NCBI GenBank assembly: GCA_018065465.1
Contig: JAGHTC010000023.1
Location: forward strand, 1 to 53,409
DNA length: 53,409 bases
Source of the DNA: Candidatus Ruminococcus equi
GTDB taxonomy: Bacteria > Bacillota > Clostridia > Oscillospirales > Acutalibacteraceae
Direction: 5' to 3'
Shown here: positions 34,639-43,790 of the stretch, piece after piece
How the letters are laid out: each line of letters starts with the position of its first letter
How positions within the stretch are numbered: position 1 is the first letter of the stretch
Program-made: the position numbers and the translations under genes
Notes under the pieces: model-generated
What the model saw: the letters and a program-made list of their open reading frames with translations, nothing else
What the model was told of the DNA's origin: nothing
Databases searched by the model: none

Positions 34639-37620
34639 ATGATTGGTTTTCTTGACAAGATGAAAGAAAACGCAGAAAAATACAAAGACCACCTGACCTT
34701 CCACGATGCCGTACAAACAAAAGGTATCACCTACGGTCAGTTTGAATATTTATCCGGAAAGGTTTATTCCTACCTGCAGGCAAAGGGTATCGGCAAAGAA
34801 GACTTTGTTCTTATCTGTCTGCCCCGCGGTATTCAGCCGATTATCGCGTTAGCCGGAGTATGGAAAAACGGCTCCGCTTTTGTTATAGTTGAAGACAACT
34901 ATGCTCCCGAGCGTATTGAATACATAAAAAAAGACTGCGGATGCAAGGTAGTTATCGACTCTGAAACCTGGCTCGAAATCCAAAGTTGCGACTACAAAGA
35001 AGGCTTTGAGCCTGTTGACGAAAAAGTGGCGGCTTTTGCCGTTTATACATCCGGCACTACGGGAAATCCGAAAGGCGTTGTTCACGAGTACGGTAATATC
35101 GACAGGATGATTAAATCTGTTACTATGACTACTTGCGACCAACTTGCAACACCCGAAGACCGTTTTGCCCTTGTAGCACCGCTGAACTTTATTGCATCGC
35201 TTCTTATTATTTGCTATGCACTGTACTATGTTGTACCGATTTATGTTGTTGAGTATTCCATAATCAAAAACCCGCTTTACATCGGTATGTATATGTTGAA
35301 AAACAAAATCACCGGTACTTTCCTTACTCCGTCATATATTCGTAAAATGACTTCAAAACCGCCGTCACTTAAATTCTGCATTATCGGCAGTGAACCGGCA
35401 AGAGAAGTCTATATGGACGGACTGGACATTCACAACTTCTACCTTATGAGTGAATCGGGATTTGCTGTTACTCATTTCCTTGTTGACAAACTCTACAAAG
35501 ATACCCCCGTCGGTAAGAGCGAATTTTCGCACGATGTATTTTTGCTTGATGAAAACGGTAATCGCGTAGCAGACGGCGAAAAAGGCGAAGTCTGCTTTGA
35601 AAATAAATTCGTCAGAGGCTACACTCATCTTCCTGAAGAAACCGAAAAGGTTTTCAAAGACGGAATATACCACACAGGTGACTTGGCATATAAAGACGAA
35701 AACGGAGATTTTGTTATCTGCGGACGACTCAACGATATGGTTAAAATCAACGGTAACCGTGTTGAGCCGGGAGAAATCGAAGGCGTTGCCAAAAAGGTCC
35801 TCGGGGTGGACTGGACTGCCGCAAGAATCATCGACAATGGCTCCCGTGTTTTCATCTGCGTTTACTACCTCAAAAAGATGAAGGTCGATTTTGAGAAAAC
35901 CCGTGAAGAAATGGCAAAATATCTTCCCTACTATATGCTTCCGTCGTTCTTCATCCACATTGACGATATTCCCCTTCGACCAAACGGAAAACTTGACAGA
36001 AAGGCTCTTCCCGAGCCTGACTTTTCTGACTATGTTGATGACTATGTTGCTCCGCGCGACGATATTGAAAAAGCACTTTGCAATGCTTTCTCCGAAGTCC
36101 TTAAAATCGACAGAGTCGGTATAAAAGATGACTTCTACCAGTTGGGCGGCGACTCAATGGCGTCTATGGAAGTTCTCGTCAAATCAAAAATCAACGGACT
36201 TTCAGCGTCGGATATTTTCAGCGGTCATACTCCCGAGAAAATTGCCGCTATCTATAAGAAGAAATTCCCCAACGGAGTCACAGAGTCCGACGACGAGCGT
36301 GACGACAGGTCGAAGAAACATCCGCATATACTCACAGCGTACCAGACCTATATGATTGACTACCAACTCTACACCCCGATGTCAACAATGCTCAACCTCT
36401 TTACTATGCTCCGTTTCGATAAAGAAAGATATGAACCTCAGAAAATGGCGGATGCACTTCTTACTACAATAAGAAACCACCCCGCACTTTGCACTATGTT
36501 TACTTTCAACGACGACGGTGAAATGATACAGTCATATCACCCCGAACTTGTTGAAGACCATATCGATGTTGAAAAAATCAGCGAAGAAGAACTAGATAAA
36601 CTCAAAGATACTTTGGTAAAACCGTTCAAAATTATGAACAACCGTCTTTACAGAATGCGTATCTTTGAAACTGAAGAAGCGGGTTACATCTTCTTTGATG
36701 TTCACCACACCGTATTTGACGGCACTTCTTTCAAAGTAATTATGGGCGACATCATCAAGGCATACTACGGTATGGAACTTGACCGCGACTACTACTATAT
36801 GATGCTCTCAGACCACGAAAAAGCGATGACATCCGAGCGTTACTTCGAAGATAAAAAGTATTTTCAGGAACTTTATGACGGTGATTTCTGGTCGGTAAGA
36901 CCGAAAACCGATTTCAAAACAAGAGAGAATACTCTAGCCCAGCTTACAGCCGATATGGCTAAAAACGAAGAGGCTATGCAGGCTGTCGAAAAGAAATACA
37001 AAATCGGCAGGAACGCCTTCTTCTCGCTCGTTTCCATGCTTTCTATCGCGATATATAACCAAAAGAGCGATATACAGATTTCCTGGACATACAACGGCAG
37101 AGATGACATCAAAAAACTTTCGGGTATCGGACTGCTGCTTAACGATTTGCCTGTTGCTGTAAGGCTTAGCAAAAAACAGTTCATCAGCACTTTGTACCAA
37201 GATGTTCAAAAGCAAATCGCAGGCGGTATTGAACACAACAGTTATCCGTATACAATGCTCGGTGCAAACGCCGTTACAGACGACCTTGTATGCTTCCTGT
37301 ATCAGGAAGATATACGCGACGGCGGAGATATCGAGGATATGGATATCGAAACCGTTGATATCAGACAGAACAAAGCGGCTTCCGAAAATGTTCTCGACAT
37401 ACAGATACTCGACGGCAAAGACGGCTTGGGGCTTGTACTCGACTATGCTTCTTCAAGATATAAAAAAGAAAGCATAGAAAGGTTCAAAGATATTTACATA
37501 GCAGTTACGGAAACCTTGCTCAAAAATGTTGAAAAAGAAAACTACAATGTAAAACGTCTTATCAGAGCCGTAAATAAAAAAATCGGCGAATCGGGATTTT
37601 TCCTGCCGTGGCTTAAATAG
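34639..37620 (+). CDS. One-module NRPS-like protein (A-T-C)
   Basis: A 993-aa multidomain enzyme. The adenylation domain (about 1-470) has YTSGTTGNPKG (near 134-145), YHTGDLAYKDENGDFVICGRLNDMVKINGNRVEPGEIE and RPNGKLDRKALP. The carrier domain (about 475-550) has GGDS, with Ser506 as the phosphopantetheine site. The C-terminal condensation domain (about 570-993) has HHTVFDG starting at His689 (HHxxxDG). No epimerase, reductase or thioesterase is present, so release may occur by condensation with a free amine or alcohol. The substrate cannot be read with confidence. No PPTase gene is in the window. GGAGG precedes the ATG; a STAS gene follows by 58 bp. Confidence 0.93.
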   Translation: MIGFLDKMKENAEKYKDHLTFHDAVQTKGITYGQFEYLSGKVYSYLQAKGIGKEDFVLICLPRGIQPIIALAGVWKNGSAFVIVEDNYAPERIEYIKKDCGCKVVIDSETWLEIQSCDYKEGFEPVDEKVAAFAVYTSGTTGNPKGVVHEYGNIDRMIKSVTMTTCDQLATPEDRFALVAPLNFIASLLIICYALYYVVPIYVVEYSIIKNPLYIGMYMLKNKITGTFLTPSYIRKMTSKPPSLKFCIIGSEPAREVYMDGLDIHNFYLMSESGFAVTHFLVDKLYKDTPVGKSEFSHDVFLLDENGNRVADGEKGEVCFENKFVRGYTHLPEETEKVFKDGIYHTGDLAYKDENGDFVICGRLNDMVKINGNRVEPGEIEGVAKKVLGVDWTAARIIDNGSRVFICVYYLKKMKVDFEKTREEMAKYLPYYMLPSFFIHIDDIPLRPNGKLDRKALPEPDFSDYVDDYVAPRDDIEKALCNAFSEVLKIDRVGIKDDFYQLGGDSMASMEVLVKSKINGLSASDIFSGHTPEKIAAIYKKKFPNGVTESDDERDDRSKKHPHILTAYQTYMIDYQLYTPMSTMLNLFTMLRFDKERYEPQKMADALLTTIRNHPALCTMFTFNDDGEMIQSYHPELVEDHIDVEKISEEELDKLKDTLVKPFKIMNNRLYRMRIFETEEAGYIFFDVHHTVFDGTSFKVIMGDIIKAYYGMELDRDYYYMMLSDHEKAMTSERYFEDKKYFQELYDGDFWSVRPKTDFKTRENTLAQLTADMAKNEEAMQAVEKKYKIGRNAFFSLVSMLSIAIYNQKSDIQISWTYNGRDDIKKLSGIGLLLNDLPVAVRLSKKQFISTLYQDVQKQIAGGIEHNSYPYTMLGANAVTDDLVCFLYQEDIRDGGDIEDMDIETVDIRQNKAASENVLDIQILDGKDGLGLVLDYASSRYKKESIERFKDIYIAVTETLLKNVEKENYNVKRLIRAVNKKIGESGFFLPWLK

Positions 37621-37678
37621 TCTTTTTTCGATCAACCGAAATATAAATAAATAATCAATTACTTTTGGAGGATAAATT

Positions 37679-37978
37679 ATGGAAATTTTTAAAATGGCAG
37701 AAGGCACAACAATGATTATCAAAGTCAGCGGCAGAGTTGATACAACTACTGCTCCCGAACTTGATAAAACAATCAAAGGCAGTCTTGAAAACACTGCCGA
37801 ACTCATCCTTGACTTTGAAAACCTCGACTACATCTCATCCGCAGGACTTCGTGTTGTTTTATCAGCACAAAAAGCAATGAACCAACAAGGCGGAAAGATG
37901 AAAGTTACAAATGTCAATGAAATAGTAAAAGAAGTTTTCGATATCACAGGTTTTGCCGACATACTCAATATTGAATAA
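37679..37978 (+). CDS. STAS-domain anti-sigma-factor-antagonist-like protein
   Basis: A 99-aa single STAS domain like SpoIIAA/RsbV. The conserved phosphorylation loop is LDYISSAGLRV, with the second Ser the usual target. Partner proteins would be an anti-sigma kinase and a PP2C phosphatase, neither of which is in the window. TTGGAGG lies 8 nt before the ATG. It follows the NRPS-like gene without a terminator and is followed by one, so the two genes probably form an operon. Confidence 0.9.
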   Translation: MEIFKMAEGTTMIIKVSGRVDTTTAPELDKTIKGSLENTAELILDFENLDYISSAGLRVVLSAQKAMNQQGGKMKVTNVNEIVKEVFDITGFADILNIE

Positions 37979-37990
37979 ATATCAATATCT

Positions 37991-38028
37991 ACACCGCAGC
38001 AGACAACAATCTGTTGCGGTGTTTTTTT
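37991..38028 (+). terminator. Terminator of the NRPS-STAS unit
   Basis: ACACCGCAGCAGA (37991-38003) and TCTGTTGCGGTGT (38010-38022) pair with one wobble and are followed by TTTTTT. Confidence 0.9.
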
Positions 38029-38112
38029 GCGTGTTTTTGCATATCAAAATATCCGGAGTTCGTTTTGTTTTTACCTATTTATGAATAATATACTAAATGT
38101 ATGGTAAATCGC

Positions 38113-38141
38113 TTGAATGTCTGAATCTTTCGTGGTATTAT
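38113..38141 (+). promoter_or_regulatory. Promoter of the activase operon
   Basis: -35 TTGAAT (38113-38118), 17-nt spacer, -10 TATTAT (38136-38141), about 55 bp before the ATG. Confidence 0.55.
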
Positions 38142-38195
38142 GTATCATAGGATAGAATGGATATTTATGCAGATTTTGCAAAAAGGTGAAGCATT

Positions 38196-41159
38196 ATGCA
38201 AATATATGACGAAAAGGGAAGAACAGAAAACAAAACTTTGCTCGGTATCGATATCGGCTCAACTACAGCAAAGGTTGTTCTTATCGAAAATTCAAAACTC
38301 GTTTACAGCAAATATGAACGCCATTTTTCACAGGTAAGGCAGAAAACTCTTTCTATGATAAAAGAGATGAAAGACCTTTTATCGGGCAAAGATTTTACCG
38401 TTGCCGTTTCCGGCTCTGCGGGTTTGGGTATGGCAAATGCGGCAGGGCTTAAGTTCGTTCAGGAAGTATACTCTACTGCCGAGTGTGTTCGCTGTCTTGA
38501 AAAAGATACAGATGCCGTTATCGAACTCGGTGGCGAAGATGCAAAAATCATCTTCTTTACCGGCGGACTTGACCAGAGAATGAACGGCTCCTGTGCAGGC
38601 GGTACGGGTGCATTTATCGACCAAATGGCAACTTTGCTTAATATGACCAACACCGAAATGGACGAAGAAAGCCTTTCGTACAAACAACTTTACCCCATCG
38701 CTTCGCGTTGCGGAGTTTTTGCAAAATCCGATGTTCAGCCTCTCATAAATCAAGGTGCTACAAAAGCGGATATAGCCGCTTCCATTTATCAGGCGGTAGT
38801 AAACCAAACTATCGCAGGACTTGCCCAAGGGCGAAAAATCGAGGGCAAGATTATGTTCCTCGGCGGTCCTCTTTACTATTGCAAGGGATTGAGAAACCGT
38901 TTCAAAGAAACTTTGAAACTGACTGACGAAAATGCAATTTTCCCCGAGTACGCACTTTTTGCCGTGTCAATCGGTGCGGCTCTCTACTCTTTTGACGGGG
39001 AAAAATTCACATACGACTCTCTTGTAAAAAATCTTGAAAAGTCACTCGAGCACAGCGAAAAAATTTCCTCTATGCCTGCTTTGTTTGAAACAGACGAAGA
39101 CTATAAAGAATTCGTAAAACGACACGCCGAAAACTTTGTCGAAACCGAATTTTCCGGCAACTATAAAGGCAAGGCGTACATTGGTATCGACTGCGGTTCT
39201 ACCACGACAAAACTTGTTGTTATCGGCGAAAACGACGAGATAATCTACTCTTATTACAGTTCAAACAAAGGCAATCCCGTACAGATTGTAAAGGAACAAC
39301 TTTTATCTATTTACGAAAACTTTTCAGACGATATCGTCATTTCTTCCTGTGCCGTCACAGGCTACGGAGAAGAACTTATCAAGCGTGCTTTTTGTCTTGA
39401 CTTCGGTCTTGTTGAAACTATGGCGCACTACACCGCCGCAAAGCATTTTAACAAAAATGTTGATTTCATTCTCGACATCGGCGGACAGGATATAAAGTGC
39501 TTTAAGGTACATAACAACTCCATAGACTCGATTATGCTCAACGAGGCGTGTTCCTCGGGTTGTGGCTCGTTTATCGAAACTTTTGCAAAAAATATGGGCT
39601 ACACGGTTGAAGAATTTGCACGAGAAGGACTTCGTGCAAAAGCACCTGTTGACTTGGGTACACGCTGTACCGTTTTTATGAATTCATCGGTAAAACAGGC
39701 ACAAAAAGACGGTGCTACCATTGAAGATATTTCGGCGGGACTTTCGATGAGTGTCGTCAAAAATGCAATATACAAAGTTATCCGTGCTACCTCTATCGAG
39801 GAACTCGGAAAAGAAATTGTCGTTCAGGGCGGAACATTTATGAACGACGCTGTTTTGCGTTGCTTTGAAAAAGAAATCGGCAGAAATGTAGTAAGACCGA
39901 ATATTGCGGGACTTATGGGTGCATACGGTGCTGCCCTCTATGCAAAGTCACACGAAAGCGAAAAATCTACTGTTCTTACAAAAGCTGAAGTTGAAAACCT
40001 CAAGCACGAATCAAAGTCGCTCGTTTGCAAGGGCTGTCAAAACAACTGCCGACTTACAGTAAACATTTTCAACGAAACCGACAAACTCATTTCGGGTAAC
40101 CAATGTGAAAAAGGTGCAGGCATAAAAATCAGCAATGAGGACAAACTGCCAAACCTCTATGAATTCAAGAGAAATCTTCTTTCTTCCTATGAATCTACAA
40201 CGGAAAACAAGTACACAATCGGTATTCCGATGTCACTTTCGATGTACGAACTCTACCCGCTTTGGCACACCGTTTTTACAAAACTCGGCTTTAATGTAGT
40301 CCGTTCGCCGTTTTCGACACGAAAGATTTACTCAAAAGGGCAGTTCTCCATCCCCTCGGATACAGCCTGCTATCCCGCAAAAATTATGCACGGGCATGTT
40401 GAAACTTTGATAGATATGGGTGTTGACGCAATATTCTACCCCTGCCTTACATACAACATAGATGAGAAAAAAGGCGACAACCACTACAACTGCCCCGTTG
40501 TTGCCTATTACTCCGAACTTTTGTCGGGTAATATGGACTCGCTGAAAAAGACAAAATTCCTCTACCCCTATCTTAACCTGAAAAGTGAGAAAGAACTGTC
40601 AAATGAACTTTACGCTTACCTGTCAAAATACTTTGATTTTCTTACTCTCTCAAAAGTAAAAGACGCGGTAAAATGCGGTTTCTCACAGTACAGAGAGCAT
40701 ATGAACAAAATATACAGCGAAGGCAAGCGTGCAATAGATTTTGCAGAGAAAAATTCAAAACGCCTTATGATACTTTCGGGCAGGCCGTATCACATTGACC
40801 CCGAAATCTGTCACGGCGTTGACAAACTTGCTTCATCATTAGGTTTTGTGGTAGTAAGTGAAGACAGCATCTCGGATATGTCGAATGTACCTATTCTTTC
40901 CGTACTCAACCAGTGGACATATCATTCCCGTCTTTATGCCGCCGCAAAATATGCAGGCGAACACAAAAACGCCCAACTTGTTCAACTTGTATCTTTCGGT
41001 TGCGGTGTTGATGCGATTACAACAGACGAAGTACGAACTTTGCTGGAACAAAACGGAAAACTTTACACTCAGATAAAAATAGACGAAATAACAAACTTGG
41101 GTGCGGTCAAAATCCGCCTTAGAAGTCTTATAGGAGCTCTTGAAGAAAGAGGTGAATAA
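38196..41159 (+). CDS. 2-hydroxyacyl-CoA dehydratase activase, two ASKHA domains plus DUF2229
   Basis: A 987-aa protein with two BcrAD/BadFG (HgdC-like) ATPase domains. The first (about 15-270) has LLGIDIGSTTAKVVLIE and CAGGTGAFIDQMA; the second (about 325-590) has YIGIDCGSTTTKLVVI and CSSGCGSFIETFA. A DUF2229-type region follows (about 660-990). Cysteines in CAGG/SRCGVF and CSSG/TRCTVF could hold a bridging [4Fe-4S] cluster, as in HgdC, which drives electrons into radical dehydratases. A Cys-rich CKGCQNNC link lies near residue 610. AAAAGGTGAAG precedes the ATG. The dehydratase-like part, often fused, is here the separate next gene. Real substrate unknown. Confidence 0.92.
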   Translation: MQIYDEKGRTENKTLLGIDIGSTTAKVVLIENSKLVYSKYERHFSQVRQKTLSMIKEMKDLLSGKDFTVAVSGSAGLGMANAAGLKFVQEVYSTAECVRCLEKDTDAVIELGGEDAKIIFFTGGLDQRMNGSCAGGTGAFIDQMATLLNMTNTEMDEESLSYKQLYPIASRCGVFAKSDVQPLINQGATKADIAASIYQAVVNQTIAGLAQGRKIEGKIMFLGGPLYYCKGLRNRFKETLKLTDENAIFPEYALFAVSIGAALYSFDGEKFTYDSLVKNLEKSLEHSEKISSMPALFETDEDYKEFVKRHAENFVETEFSGNYKGKAYIGIDCGSTTTKLVVIGENDEIIYSYYSSNKGNPVQIVKEQLLSIYENFSDDIVISSCAVTGYGEELIKRAFCLDFGLVETMAHYTAAKHFNKNVDFILDIGGQDIKCFKVHNNSIDSIMLNEACSSGCGSFIETFAKNMGYTVEEFAREGLRAKAPVDLGTRCTVFMNSSVKQAQKDGATIEDISAGLSMSVVKNAIYKVIRATSIEELGKEIVVQGGTFMNDAVLRCFEKEIGRNVVRPNIAGLMGAYGAALYAKSHESEKSTVLTKAEVENLKHESKSLVCKGCQNNCRLTVNIFNETDKLISGNQCEKGAGIKISNEDKLPNLYEFKRNLLSSYESTTENKYTIGIPMSLSMYELYPLWHTVFTKLGFNVVRSPFSTRKIYSKGQFSIPSDTACYPAKIMHGHVETLIDMGVDAIFYPCLTYNIDEKKGDNHYNCPVVAYYSELLSGNMDSLKKTKFLYPYLNLKSEKELSNELYAYLSKYFDFLTLSKVKDAVKCGFSQYREHMNKIYSEGKRAIDFAEKNSKRLMILSGRPYHIDPEICHGVDKLASSLGFVVVSEDSISDMSNVPILSVLNQWTYHSRLYAAAKYAGEHKNAQLVQLVSFGCGVDAITTDEVRTLLEQNGKLYTQIKIDEITNLGAVKIRLRSLIGALEERGE

Positions 41160-41160
41160 A

Positions 41161-42435
41161 ATGGAAAAAACCGAATATGTGAAATTCACCAAAGAAATGA
41201 AAAAGGACTATACCATCCTTGTTCCCACTATGCTCCCCATTCATTTCAAACTTATTTCCAATATTCTCGTTGCCTACGGATACAAGGTAGATTTTCTTGA
41301 AACCGTTGACGGTGATGTTAAGGAAACAGGACTCAAATATGTTCACAACGACACCTGCTACCCTGCACTTTTGGTTGTCGGTCAACTTATCAACGCCGTT
41401 GAGTCGGGACGATATGACAAAAACAAAGTTGCTTTGCTCATCACCCAGACAGGCGGCGGATGCAGAGCATCAAACTACATCTATCTTTTGCGAAAAGCAC
41501 TAAAAAAAGCAGGCTACGGATATATCCCCGTAATTTCCTTGAACTTTACAGGAATGGAAAAGCACCCCGGATTTTCGCTTACAGTTCCGATGATATACAA
41601 AATGATGTACTGTGCGTTCTACGGCGACCTTATGATGCTTCTGTCAAACCAATGCAGGCCGTATGAAAAAACAAAAGGCGAGACAGACCGTTTAGTTCAA
41701 AAATGGACTGACACCCTGCTTTTTGAAATGCGAAAAGTCAGCACGGTAAAATACAGCCATGTAAAAGAAAACTACGAAAAAATATTATCGGATTTTGCAA
41801 AAATTCTCGGTGACACAAAACGCGACAAAACAAAAGTCGGTATAGTCGGCGAGATTTATGTAAAATTTTCCCCTCTGGGAAACAATAATCTCGAAAACTT
41901 TTTGCTTTCGGAAAATGCCGAGGTCGTTGTCCCCGGTCTTATGGACTTCTGCCTTTACTGCGTATACAACGGCATAGCCGACAAAAACCTCTACAACATC
42001 AGAAAAATCAAGGCTTTCGGGTGCAAGTTCCTCTACAAATATCTTTTGAAAAAAATCTATGATATCCGAGATATGATGAAAAAATATCCGCAATTTATGC
42101 CTATGGCGGACTTTGACAACACTCGAAAACTCATAGACGGATATATCGGTATCGGCGTAAAAATGGGCGAAGGTTGGCTCCTTACCGCCGAGATGCTTGA
42201 ACTTATCAACGAAGGTATAAATAACATTGTCTGTACCCAGCCTTTCGGTTGTCTGCCTAATCACATTGTCGGAAAAGGTATGATGAAGCCGATAAAAGAA
42301 AAGAACCCCGATGTCAACATCGTTGCTATTGACTATGACCCCGGTGCTACCGCAATAAATCAGGAAAACAGAATAAAACTTATGCTTTCAAACGCTAACG
42401 ATAACGCAAAGACAAAACAAGAGGCAAGCCTATGA
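41161..42435 (+). CDS. 2-hydroxyacyl-CoA dehydratase (HgdB-like) family protein
   Basis: A 424-aa protein of the 2-hydroxyglutaryl-CoA dehydratase D-component family. Conserved cysteines occur in NDTCYPALLVVGQL, QTGGGCRASNYIYLLRKAL and CTQPFGCLPNHIVGKGM. AGAGGTGA sits 6 nt before the ATG at 41161, 1 bp after the stop of the activase, which supports this start over an earlier in-frame ATG inside that gene. Many relatives are one polypeptide with the activase; here the two are split. Because the stand-alone fused family is not tied to amino-acid fermentation, I do not assign a substrate. Confidence 0.9.
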   Translation: MEKTEYVKFTKEMKKDYTILVPTMLPIHFKLISNILVAYGYKVDFLETVDGDVKETGLKYVHNDTCYPALLVVGQLINAVESGRYDKNKVALLITQTGGGCRASNYIYLLRKALKKAGYGYIPVISLNFTGMEKHPGFSLTVPMIYKMMYCAFYGDLMMLLSNQCRPYEKTKGETDRLVQKWTDTLLFEMRKVSTVKYSHVKENYEKILSDFAKILGDTKRDKTKVGIVGEIYVKFSPLGNNNLENFLLSENAEVVVPGLMDFCLYCVYNGIADKNLYNIRKIKAFGCKFLYKYLLKKIYDIRDMMKKYPQFMPMADFDNTRKLIDGYIGIGVKMGEGWLLTAEMLELINEGINNIVCTQPFGCLPNHIVGKGMMKPIKEKNPDVNIVAIDYDPGATAINQENRIKLMLSNANDNAKTKQEASL

Positions 42436-43394
42436 GTTGGTTTATATTTGCCCTTTTGTGCACGCTTTTTTGGGGATTTGCCGACCTTTTTTACAAAAAA
42501 AGCAGTGACGAAAACGAGAAGTACTCTCACCTGAAAATCGCCGTGTGGGTTGGTATGATTATGGGCGTTTGCTCAATCCTTTTGCTCATTTTTTCAGATG
42601 ACAAGATGACTTTATCGGCACTGCTTTCCAATGCCGTAAAGTACCTTCCCGCCTCGCTTTCGTACATAATCTCTATGGTTATCGGCTACGCAGGACTAAG
42701 GTATCTTGAACTTTCCATTGTATCTCCCGTGCAAAACGCCTCGGGTGCGTTGTCTGCCGTGGTTATGCTTTTGTATTTTATCCTCATCGGCAGGATAAAT
42801 AATTTCTTTGATGAGTTTTCGGTACTTGATATTATCGGTACTGTCATCATTGTTTTTGCCGTGATTTCTCTTGCTATTGTTGAGCATAATCTTTACCAAA
42901 AAACTTTGACAAAAAAAGAAAACAGCAAGTACCGCTACGGTGCACTTGCCCTTTTGTTTCCTTTGCTTTACTGCGTTTTTGATACAATCGGCACCGCAGC
43001 AGACGGAATTATTCTTAGTGATTCAAGCGGACTTTCGCTTTCGGAAATTGATGTAATTATCCTTTACGGACTTACATTTTTCCTTGTATCGGTTGCGCTC
43101 TATGTTTTCCTTTTTGTCAAAGAAAAAAAGCCTTACAATCCGTTTTCTAAATCCGAACTGCCGAAAATGTCTGCTGCTATTTGCGAAGAAGGCGGGCAGG
43201 TTTTCTATGTCTTTGCTATGGCAAGAAATCCCGTGCTTTCTGCTCCGATGGTCGCATCATACTGTATTGTATCGGTCATTCTATCAAAAATTCTGCTCAA
43301 AGAAAAACTCACAACATCGCAGTATTCCTGTGTGCTTTTTGTAATACTCGGCATTGTGATTCTCGGTGTCAGCGAGGGTATCTCTAATATATAA
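42432..43394 (+). CDS. EamA/DMT-family transporter
   Basis: A 320-aa membrane protein with ten helices in two EamA repeats; FALLCTLFWGFADLFYKKSS starts the first and APMVASYCIVSVILSKILLKEKLT is near the end of the second. The ATG overlaps the stop of the dehydratase-like gene (ATGA), so it belongs to that operon and may move its substrate or product. The substrate is unknown. Confidence 0.9.
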   Translation: MSWFIFALLCTLFWGFADLFYKKSSDENEKYSHLKIAVWVGMIMGVCSILLLIFSDDKMTLSALLSNAVKYLPASLSYIISMVIGYAGLRYLELSIVSPVQNASGALSAVVMLLYFILIGRINNFFDEFSVLDIIGTVIIVFAVISLAIVEHNLYQKTLTKKENSKYRYGALALLFPLLYCVFDTIGTAADGIILSDSSGLSLSEIDVIILYGLTFFLVSVALYVFLFVKEKKPYNPFSKSELPKMSAAICEEGGQVFYVFAMARNPVLSAPMVASYCIVSVILSKILLKEKLTTSQYSCVLFVILGIVILGVSEGISNI

Positions 43395-43401
43395 AATTGT
43401 C

Positions 43402-43430
43402 TTTACATTATGCACCGTTTCGTGTATAAT
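43402..43430 (+). promoter_or_regulatory. Promoter of tRNA-Ala
   Basis: -35 TTTACA (43402-43407), 17-nt spacer, -10 TATAAT (43425-43430), 12 bp before the tRNA. Confidence 0.8.
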
Positions 43431-43442
43431 TTTAGCCGATGT

Positions 43443-43518
43443 GGGGGTATAGCTCAGATGGTAGAGCGCTTGGTTCGCATTCAAGAGGTCAGGGGTTCGA
43501 TTCCCCTTATCTCCACCA
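43443..43518 (+). tRNA. tRNA-Ala (anticodon CGC)
   Basis: A complete 76-nt cloverleaf. Acceptor GGGGGTA pairs with TATCTCC and includes the G3-U70 wobble that identifies alanine tRNAs. D arm GCTC/GAGC, anticodon stem CTTGG/TCAAG around TTCGCAT, T loop TTCGATT, discriminator A, encoded CCA. The anticodon CGC reads GCG. Confidence 0.97.
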
Positions 43519-43755
43519 TTGAAAAAGAGAGAGTATCTTTTTGATACTTTCTTTTTTTATTTTACCATAATATTAGTGGAGATAAGGGGAATCGAAGGCG
43601 ACCGTGCCGAGCATTAAGCCGTGCGTAAATGCGACGGTAAAAATGATTCTGTGAATCATTTTTAGGGAGAGCGATGATGTCTTTTTTTCCGTTTCCTCAA
43701 CGGCAAATGACGAAATATTTTTTGCCGCTAAATTTGTCTACCTTATCTCCACCAT
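43505..43755. repeat. Duplicated tRNA-Ala 3' end around a small element
   Basis: The 15-mer CCTTATCTCCACCAT at the tRNA end (43505-43519) recurs at 43741-43755, a period of 236 bp. Between them, 43576-43596 is a 21-bp reverse complement of tRNA positions 43496-43516. The inner segment 43576-43752 thus has terminal inverted repeats GTGGAGATAAGG/CCTTATCTCCAC. Both copies of the 15-mer are followed by a terminator hairpin. This looks like an insertion at the tRNA 3' end, or a remnant of one. No gene is inside. Confidence 0.7.
43528..43558 (+). terminator. Terminator after tRNA-Ala
   Basis: AGAGAGTATC (43528-43537) and GATACTTTCT (43543-43552), one wobble, followed by a T run. Confidence 0.8.
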
Positions 43756-43758
43756 GAA

Positions 43759-43786
43759 AAAAGCAAGTCGAAAGACTTGCTTTTTT
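43759..43786 (+). terminator. Terminator after the second tRNA-end copy
   Basis: AAAAGCAAGTC (43759-43769), GAAA loop and GACTTGCTTTT (43774-43784), a perfect stem with T run. It could be the original terminator of tRNA-Ala displaced by the insertion. Confidence 0.8.
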
Positions 43787-43790
43787 CAAC

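Noticed and set aside
34639..37620. D-alanine--poly(phosphoribitol) ligase (DltA)
   Set aside because: The adenylation domain is followed by a carrier and a full condensation domain with HHTVFDG, and there are no dltB, dltC or dltD genes nearby.
41140..41161. Earlier start for the HgdB-like gene that overlaps the activase
   Set aside because: The ATG at 41161 has AGAGGTGA at 6-nt spacing, while the earlier ATG lacks such a site.
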